Assembly (NCBI GenBank): GCA_030248225.1
Contig: JASANE010010160.1
Span: 19,002 to 83,001, forward strand
Source: Trileptium ribeirensis
Taxonomy: Eukaryota > Nematoda > Enoplea > Enoplida > Thoracostomopsidae
Reading direction: 5' to 3'
DNA: 64,000 nucleotides
Under the pieces are notes generated by a model. The model was not told where the DNA came from. It did not search any database and was given only the letters and a program-made list of their open reading frames with translations. Below, piece by piece: positions 63,546-64,000 of this stretch (position 1 is its first letter; each line of letters opens with the position of its first letter). A program made the position numbers and the translations under genes.

Positions 63546-64000
63546 GATACGAATACAAGCTATGTAGTCGGCTTCCGTATATCATTTTAAAAGTTTCTAA
63601 AGTTATTCCATAACACATCTAGACAACGTAACACTACGAGCACGTGATTTTACGTGCACCGAAACAATATTTCCAAATTGAAGTACAAAGCTTACGTTGT
63701 TTACTAAACCGCCAAAATTTCATAATTTTCAGTTGCGATAAGAAAATATCTATAAATTTTACACATTTCATTGTCCTTAAAAGTGATGCAATTCAGTAAA
63801 TTGTGTACTATTTTACCAGCCACTAAACGCTGATGTACGCTAACAAAAATTTGGAATTTCAGAGGTACATTAAATGTAAATACCTTTTGATTACCGGAAT
63901 ATGACTTCTGTGACTGTTGCTACTAAAGAAAAAATTAATGTTATTTCAACAAAATAACATTAATTCCGGGGTAATGCTTTTTAGGAAATATGAATTGTTA
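63546..64000. other. No feature recognised
   Basis: AT-rich sequence after the tandem array; nothing supportable. Confidence 0.45.

Overview
The window is AT-rich animal (metazoan) DNA, most likely from an invertebrate. It carries a spliced cys-loop receptor gene and a dense load of transposons typical of animals: CR1-like and RTE LINEs, a BEL/Pao LTR element, a hAT transposon, a Polinton/virus-like DNA polymerase relic, MITEs and a tRNA-type SINE. The phylum cannot be settled from sequence alone. No CRISPR, rRNA or canonical tRNA gene was seen.

Left third (1-21,500): the minus strand carries the 5' part of one host gene, a nicotinic-acetylcholine-receptor-like subunit. Four coding exons can be joined in phase: 21,500-21,285; 20,503-20,459; 10,769-10,660; 4,931-4,793. 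They total 510 bp, or 170 codons, and run from the signal peptide to the middle of the Cys-loop. The remaining exons should lie beyond position 1. Almost everything else here is intron filled with foreign DNA. Intron 3 holds an intact 3,041-bp hAT element with terminal inverted repeats and a perfect 8-bp target duplication. Intron 2 holds a decayed protein-primed-type polymerase and three small tightly packed ORFs, a ~40-bp minisatellite split by a MITE, and a ~357-bp tandem array. The last intron holds a CR1-like LINE with a second LINE inserted in its reverse transcriptase.

Middle (21,500-40,300): mostly unassigned AT-rich sequence, with a few low-copy repeats, a compact GC-rich element that folds into a three-way junction, a GC-rich patch and a foldback MITE. 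No host gene was recognised.

40,300-49,314: a 5'-truncated RTE LINE (minus strand) lies next to a complete-length but mutated BEL/Pao retrotransposon (42,021-49,309). Its LTRs are about 152 bp and flanked by AGAGC. It carries gag, protease, RT/RNase H and integrase remnants, plus an extra ORF between pol and the 3' LTR with SGNH (GDSL-like) hydrolase motifs. That extra ORF is the most unusual gene arrangement in the window.

Right end (49,315-64,000): an inverted second copy of the MITE, a small ORF with a perfect 27-bp triplication, several unrecognised broken ORFs on the minus strand, a tRNA-derived SINE, and a four-unit ~229-bp tandem repeat.
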